Shown here: positions 59,254-64,000 of the stretch, piece after piece
Layout: each line of letters starts with the position of its first letter
How positions within the stretch are numbered: the stretch's first letter is position 1
DNA from: Straminergon stramineum
Lineage: Eukaryota; Streptophyta; Bryopsida; Hypnales; Calliergonaceae
Reading direction: 5' to 3'
Length of the DNA: 64,000 bases
Assembly: GCA_963920665.1 (NCBI GenBank)
Contig: OY987267.1
Span: forward strand, 14,384,001 to 14,448,000
Program-made: the position numbers and the translations under genes
The notes under the pieces: generated by a model
The model's database searches: none
What the model was told of the DNA's origin: nothing
What the model saw: only the letters and a program-made list of their open reading frames with translations

Positions 59254-59600
59254 GGACGGGCGGACAGAGAGGAGCGTGGAAGGGAGCGTAGGGCCGAGGG
59301 AGGGAGGGAGGCATTTTTGACTTTGGGAATTTGTGTTTCCTTTACAGTGGACGGGCGGACAGAAAGGAGCGTGGGAGGAAGAGGTGAGAGGTGGGCGGGC
59401 AGGTGGGAGGGAGGGAGGCATTTTTGAGTTTGGGAGTTGGTGTTTGGTTTACGGTGGATATGCGGACGGGCGCACGAAGAAGAGTGTGGGAGGGGAGAGG
59501 TGGGCGGGACTGCGAGAGATAAGAGTTTTTCAATTTCTGAATTGGTGGTTGGGCGGACGAGCGGGAGAGGTGTTTTGAACTTTGTAGAGATGGGTGGACG
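59254..59600. repeat. GC-rich tandem array C, ~107-bp period, about 3 copies
   Basis: 'gcatttttgactttgggaat', 'gcatttttgagtttgggagt' and a third variant lie near 59311, 59418 and 59523, each followed by 'gg(a/c)gggcggac'-type words. In inverse orientation the array reads like array A (cccgtccgccc), so arrays A and C face each other across the two intronless genes. Confidence 0.75.
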
Positions 59601-59929
59601 GACGGGGCAACAGACAGAGATTGCATTACATGGTGAATTAAGAAAAGTAGAGAAATTATTTTTAATATGTTATGTCATGAGGTCTTAAATTGATACAACT
59701 ATCAAAAGTGACATCCCAAAGTCTCTTGTTTGGAAAATTATTTGATTTGTAAATAAAGAATTCAAATGAGTGTGTAAAGAAGTTTTGTTTTACATTGGTG
59801 CTTTTGTAAAAGTTTGTGATGTCAACAATACTTTTTGACTAATAGCAAAAGAAATTTGATGTTAAGATTGTAACAAAAGCCTTCAGGATTCAATTTATTA
59901 TTCTTTTTCATGCCTTTCAAGGAAAATAG

Positions 59930-60359
59930 TTAATCCCTAAACTACCAAAGGCCCTACACTCTTATACGGGACTCTTATGATATGTGATCTCAATTAAATG
60001 ATTTATTTCTAAATTTTTGGTTCAAGATTCTTCAGTCTTCACTTAAGAGTTAAATTTTTCAACACAAGATATTCTAAAATGAAATTCATTAGTGCCAAAA
60101 ATCTAAAGTGAAGAAAATGAGAAGCCCAACAATCTAGTATGGCAAGATGGAAGAAAAAAAATTGGGGGCTTACTTTAAATGCAAATACCATGCAATGTAT
60201 GTACTCAAAGTTTTCAAGATGACAAGATTACTCACACACATTTTTATACTAGTCTAGTATAAATTCCTATGGTTAAATATGCCCAAAAATCAATTTTTAA
60301 GATTTTTGTCTCTTTGCATTCGAAATGGCAGTTTGGAGTGATATTTGATGGGAAAAAAA
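59930..60359 (+). mobile_element. TTAA-family element, left part, interrupted
   Basis: Starts TTAATCCCTAAACTACC, a variant of the family terminus. Interior blocks ('aaataccatgcaatgtatg', 'cgaaatggcagtttgg') match the copies at 1-376 and 1252-2116. Where those copies run on to GGGGTTAA, this one is broken at 60359 by the hAT-like end that starts at 60360. Its right end must lie beyond the window. Confidence 0.6.
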
Positions 60360-60570
60360 CAGGGTTGTTCTGTCGAACATGTTTTGGGGTTTGGGTGTCG
60401 AGTTGTTTGTCTGATGTTGCATGTCGTATAAGACGAGTGTTGCATATACGAGACAAATTTGACGAGCATGAAATTAGGGTTTAGGGTTTTCGGGCAGGGC
60501 AACCAAAATTTTTATCTTACATGGCGGATTGTCAACAATGACGTGGAAAGCTTTGACCACGTCACCATAG

Positions 60571-60772
60571 GCGACTACGGGTAGGGCACGTGCGGGTAAG
60601 GTGGGGCGACTGCGGGTCCCAGAATGAGGGTGACTACGGGTCCAAAATCCAGGGCGACTACGGGTAAGGTGGGGCGACCGCGGGTCCCAAAATGAGGGCA
60701 ACTGTGAGTCCAAAATCTAGGGCAACTGCGAGTCCAAAATCCAGGGCAACTGCGGGTCCAACTCAGGGCGAC
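60571..60772 (+). repeat. Subterminal repeats of the hAT element
   Basis: Short units of the form 'ggcgactacgggt(aa/cc)' alternate with 'aaaatccagg' or 'aaggtgggg' about every 25-30 bases, 7-8 times, with A/G transitions. hAT elements usually carry such subterminal motifs as transposase-binding sites; the assignment to that role is inference. Confidence 0.65.
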
Positions 60773-61673
60773 TAAGGGTGTAAAGGCAATCACAGGTGTA
60801 AGGAAAAGGGCGATCTTGACTTTATCCCATACGCAAGGAATTTCTTTTGTTTCGTGGATGATAAGAACTTCTAATATACGACATAAATGCAATTGTCCAT
60901 CTTTGAAAATTGGGTCCCAATTTCCAAAAGAGAGATCTTACTGAGTTCTCATACCGGAAATGAATATTTTTGTGAGGGGAAAGGCAAATACATCACATCA
61001 CAGAGTTCCATTGGAGATGATTTTCATACTCACTAGTCCATCCGTTAAAGGTTAAGAGCAACCTCGTGTGCCGTTGCAATTACAAACATGGATATAACGA
61101 CCATTTCAATCTTGCTCACAATTTAGGATCCTTCAATTTCCATGTGCCATTGCATTCTCTTAAGCCTTAAATTAAGTACTTCACATTCTTTGGTCATTCA
61201 CTCATTCATAGGAGCCTCTGAGTTCTACATGTTTTTATTACATATGGTTGGGAATTTCTAATTCAAATTTTCTACTCCTATTAAAGTGTAGAAGCCAATA
61301 TCGCAATTGGATATAATAATTACACCAAAAATAGATACAAAAACAAGAAAAAAGTAAGGATAATTAGTATTACTGTAATTATAAGTTATACACACTAATA
61401 GAGTAGTGACCCAATCTTATAAATGAACTTCTACTTCAATTGTACTTCCATGAACTTTGTTAAGATCTCCACGTCTATACCTGTAGAAGTCCACACCCTG
61501 AATAGAACTTTGGAATTCTAACACTATCATGCTTTCATACTAAAGTAGATACTACACTAAACTCATCTATAGGCTATTTGTCTATGAACTTAAGCTAGAA
61601 AACTTCAACACACCAAAATTATGCAAAAGCATTACATTACCACTTCACTACCTCTAAATCTATATTTATAAAG

Positions 61674-63856
61674 TTATAGTGAAAATGTGTAATCACTAGG
61701 CACCTCATCAGCGTCAGGATCAGAATCATCATCCGACTCCTCCACCCTTTCATTATCATCACAGTTATCATTCTCGTCGTCTTCCCTTCGTACTCGTTCA
61801 TTTTGCACTTCATGTTCTACCTCTAAGTTCACATTCCGCACTTTAGTATCCACGATGCCATCGCCGCTAGTTTGCACCAATCATTTAGTCAACCTCAATG
61901 CATCTCTTGTTCCATCAAGGTTGGATGCAGGGTGTCGTCCGCCTCTACTGGATTGCCCGATGTTTCGATTGGAATTGGCTTCACCTATGATGAATCTTTG
62001 GACAACATGGTTCTATCGTTTGGGATTTCTTTGTAGCCTCTCCTGCATCTTCCTCAATTGTTTTTTCTGTCCTCTTGTGCCTTCACGCACGAGCAAGGAT
62101 GATTCTCCAAGGCCAGAAATAGAAGAGGGTTGAGTGGGTTGTGGAGCTGAGGCATGGTCTTCATTATCAACTGTCCTAAGAGGACTATTATGCAAGGGCG
62201 GCCTAGTTGCACGGATTGGTATAGACCTAGTCGCCCTAGCATTGTTTGCGTTTCCTCCTCCACTTAAGGGCACCGTACAATTCCGGTTCATAACAGCTTG
62301 CAAGGGCAAGTCTGAATCATATTCCACATTTTTTGTTCTTAAGGGGCTCCGTAATGGAGGAAGTGGAATGCTTGTATGTACAACATCTTCGACGTGTGTT
62401 GGCGGTGTTGCCTCCTCTTGCCTTTCATTTACCTTAGCAACTCGAGCGGCACTTTGTAGGTTCATTACCCTTGTAGAACCCTAATCTACAACATTTGGAG
62501 ATCTTGCTTCCTCAGCTCTTATGGGCATTGGACTATTTATGCCTTTATTGGGGTTGTCGGGACTACTTGCCCTCGTTGGCAATGAATTTATTGGAGGTAC
62601 ATTCCTATCCCTAGCAGAGACATAGGATTGCGGGGGCCTTTGCAATGCACGTTGAACCTCCTCCTCCTCAGAGTAGTACCTATTATTCTTAGTTGTAAAT
62701 GTATTTCCATAGTTGTGTCTTCATGGAGGACTCTTTTCTCTACGAATCAGTCTTATCCAAATATTTCCATGTAGGTGCTCTTCTGCTAGCCTAATGTTCT
62801 CATTAGCTCGAGCCCTTTTGACTAGGTTGCCATCCCTTGATGATCCTGTACCTAATGGCTCCTCATTCTCTTCTGAGGTATTTCCATCTACAAGGTACTT
62901 TTCGTAGAACATTGCACGATTGCATCCACGTTTCTCATGTTCAAGTTTACTGTTGGTGTAGATATACACCAATGCTTCCGCCTTGGATGTGGTTAGGCGA
63001 TTTCGCACTTTATTGTGTACAAACGAATACATGCTCCAATTCCTTTCACATGATGATGTTGAGCACGTCAAAGATAGAACTCTCATTGCAATTTTTGGGA
63101 GAACATTAGCACCCACAAGATTCCACCATTGATGAGGCATTAGTTTACACTGTGTAATATCAGGAGCCTCTTCTAAGGGGTCAAAAGGACCTGTCTTCTC
63201 TTCGAACTGTGTGAGCTCCTGCAATGCCTCCATGTATGATAATCCCAATGACTCGCTCATTTTTCGAAGCACCCAATTTAAGGCTCTTTTGGCCACACCG
63301 TCGTTACGAAGGGTTCCTACTTCAATCAAGAAAGGATTTAAGAGTGCCCCTGCATAGTGTAGGTCTGTGATCATCAATTTCCAACGAGCCTCGAAATGCT
63401 TCTCAAACTTCGTTGCAGTTTCATCATTCAAAAAAAAGGTTCGTTTCTCAAACTCTACACGTGTTCTTGAAGAGTCTTCATAACCAACCAAGCCTTAGGC
63501 ATTGCCGGGGCTTTCCCATCAAACACTCGGAGAGCAATAATGACGGGCTCCACCATGTGCAAAAAATTCTCACACTCCACCCAAAAAGATTTTGAATGAA
63601 TGTCATTCCGCGCTATAGTGGCTCGCGCTCTCAATATATCTCCATTTTGGTGATGTTCCAAACTAGCCTCAAATTGCACATATGTCTCATTCATTATCAC
63701 TCGAATCAATGCTGACTTGCACTCCACCACACGTGATATCATGAGGAAGTTCACTGCAAAGCGTGTTTTAGAAGGCATTCGTAATGCCTTGTCCGGGGAG
63801 TACTTTCGGAAGAGAGCCAATGTGGAATGGTACCTCTTGATGTACTTTACTATCTA
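61674..63856 (-). pseudogene. hAT transposase, broken by a frameshift and in-frame stops
   Basis: The visible part starts after a TAG at 63854-63856 and reads SPDKALRMPSKTRFAVNF (the DUF659-side region of hAT proteins) to about 63455. The frame then shifts by one near 63480 and continues as TKFEKHFEARWKLMITDLHY, LTQFEEKTGPFD and the C-terminal dimerisation block at about 62950-63135: VLSLTCSTSSCERNWSMYSF, then HNKVRNRLT and EALVYIYTN. Further on, the same frame carries stops at 62721-62723, 62481-62483 and about 62013, yet remains protein-like up to an acidic end (DDDSDPDADEVPSDYTF) at 61674. The N-terminal zinc finger is cut away by the insertion at 63865. With one frameshift and at least three stops it cannot make a working enzyme. 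Confidence 0.8.
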
Positions 63857-63864
63857 CGTACAAC

Positions 63865-64000
63865 TAGGGTTGTTTTGTCGAACACATTTTGGGGTTGGGT
63901 GTCGAGTTGTTTGTCTGATGTCGCGTGTTGTACAAGACGAGTGTTGTGTATACATGACAATTTTGATGAATAAAACCTTATCCTAACAACAGAGATAATT
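63865..64000. mobile_element. hAT-family element 2, left end
   Basis: TAGGGTTGTTTTGTCGAACAC opens a stretch of about 115 bases that is some 85% identical, in the same orientation, to the end of element 1 at 60360-60480 (shared 'gtcgagttgtttgtctgat' and 'aagacgagtgttg'). It interrupts the upstream side of the element-1 transposase, so it inserted later. The element leaves the window. Confidence 0.65.

Larger units (their letters stand above)
60360..63864. mobile_element. hAT-family element 1, left end and body
   Basis: The left end reads CAGGGTTGTTCTGTCGAAC, the form of hAT termini (YAGGG). An array of short subterminal repeats follows at 60571-60772, then a decayed transposase on the minus strand (61674-63856). 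The element is itself broken at 63865 by a second insertion, so its right end is not in the window and the 8-bp target duplication cannot be checked. Confidence 0.65.

Noticed and set aside
59254..59600. Right terminus of a hAT element matching TAGGGTTG at 51876
   Set aside because: I looked for CAACCCTA or a close form near the end of array C and saw only a weak 'ggggcaacag', so the composite element stays a hypothesis.
59014..59688. Arg/Gly-rich and Pro/Ser-rich frames over array C
   Set aside because: By-products of the ~107-bp GC-rich repeat, open in several frames and both strands.
1..64000. CRISPR arrays, bacterial operons, rRNA or tRNA genes
   Set aside because: The tandem repeats found have no spacer-like unique segments, the genes are intron-bearing plant genes, and no tRNA cloverleaf or rRNA signature was recognised by eye; a tRNA scan would be needed to exclude tRNAs fully.

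Overview
The window looks like nuclear DNA of a land plant. It carries plant-only protein families (a BURP-domain protein, a DUF639 protein and a MIP1-type leucine-zipper protein), GT-AG introns of about 100-700 bases, plant TATA boxes, a solo LTR retrotransposon terminus and hAT transposons. The genes sit in islands of near 45-60% GC within very AT-rich, repeat-dense DNA. A moss, liverwort or lycophyte seems more likely than a seed plant, but this is a weak impression and no species can be named. No bacterial operons, CRISPR arrays, rRNA or tRNA genes were recognised.

Layout. (1) 1-14,900 is an AT-rich transposon graveyard: TTAA-flanked elements with CCCCTAAA termini, two fold-back elements, a ~180-bp periodic array and a 1,310-bp solo LTR with a perfect 5-bp target duplication. 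(2) 14,900-19,123 is the 5' region and the readable exons of a MIP1-type coiled-coil gene. (3) 18,977-37,849 is dominated by two inverted arms of 8,658 bp with no length difference between them. They surround a 1.36-kb unique spacer and a 200-N assembly gap. Each arm holds a complete two-exon BURP gene, a TTAA element and the 3' end of the MIP1-type gene. Only the left copy of that gene is intact; the right one is cut at the arm boundary. (4) 38,596-45,299 is a 13-exon DUF639 membrane protein gene on the minus strand, whose splice phases can be followed almost completely. (5) 45,300-51,875 is more repeat DNA. (6) 51,876-59,600 holds three GC-rich CGTCCG tandem arrays around two intronless minus-strand genes: a divergent protein-kinase-like protein and a zinc-finger-like, Gly/Ser-rich protein with an in-frame stop. 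(7) 59,930-64,000 is a nest: a TTAA element invaded by a hAT element, whose decayed transposase was in turn invaded by a second related hAT element.

The host genes are not an operon and show no obvious functional link. The main points of interest are the giant inverted repeat (recent palindromic duplication, inversion allele or assembly artefact), the TTAA-specific transposon family that resembles piggyBac, and the kinase-like and zinc-finger-like genes that each lie behind their own GC-rich array, possibly as transposon cargo. Exon coordinates come from reading splice sites and codon phase by eye; homology calls come from motif recognition, not from a search.
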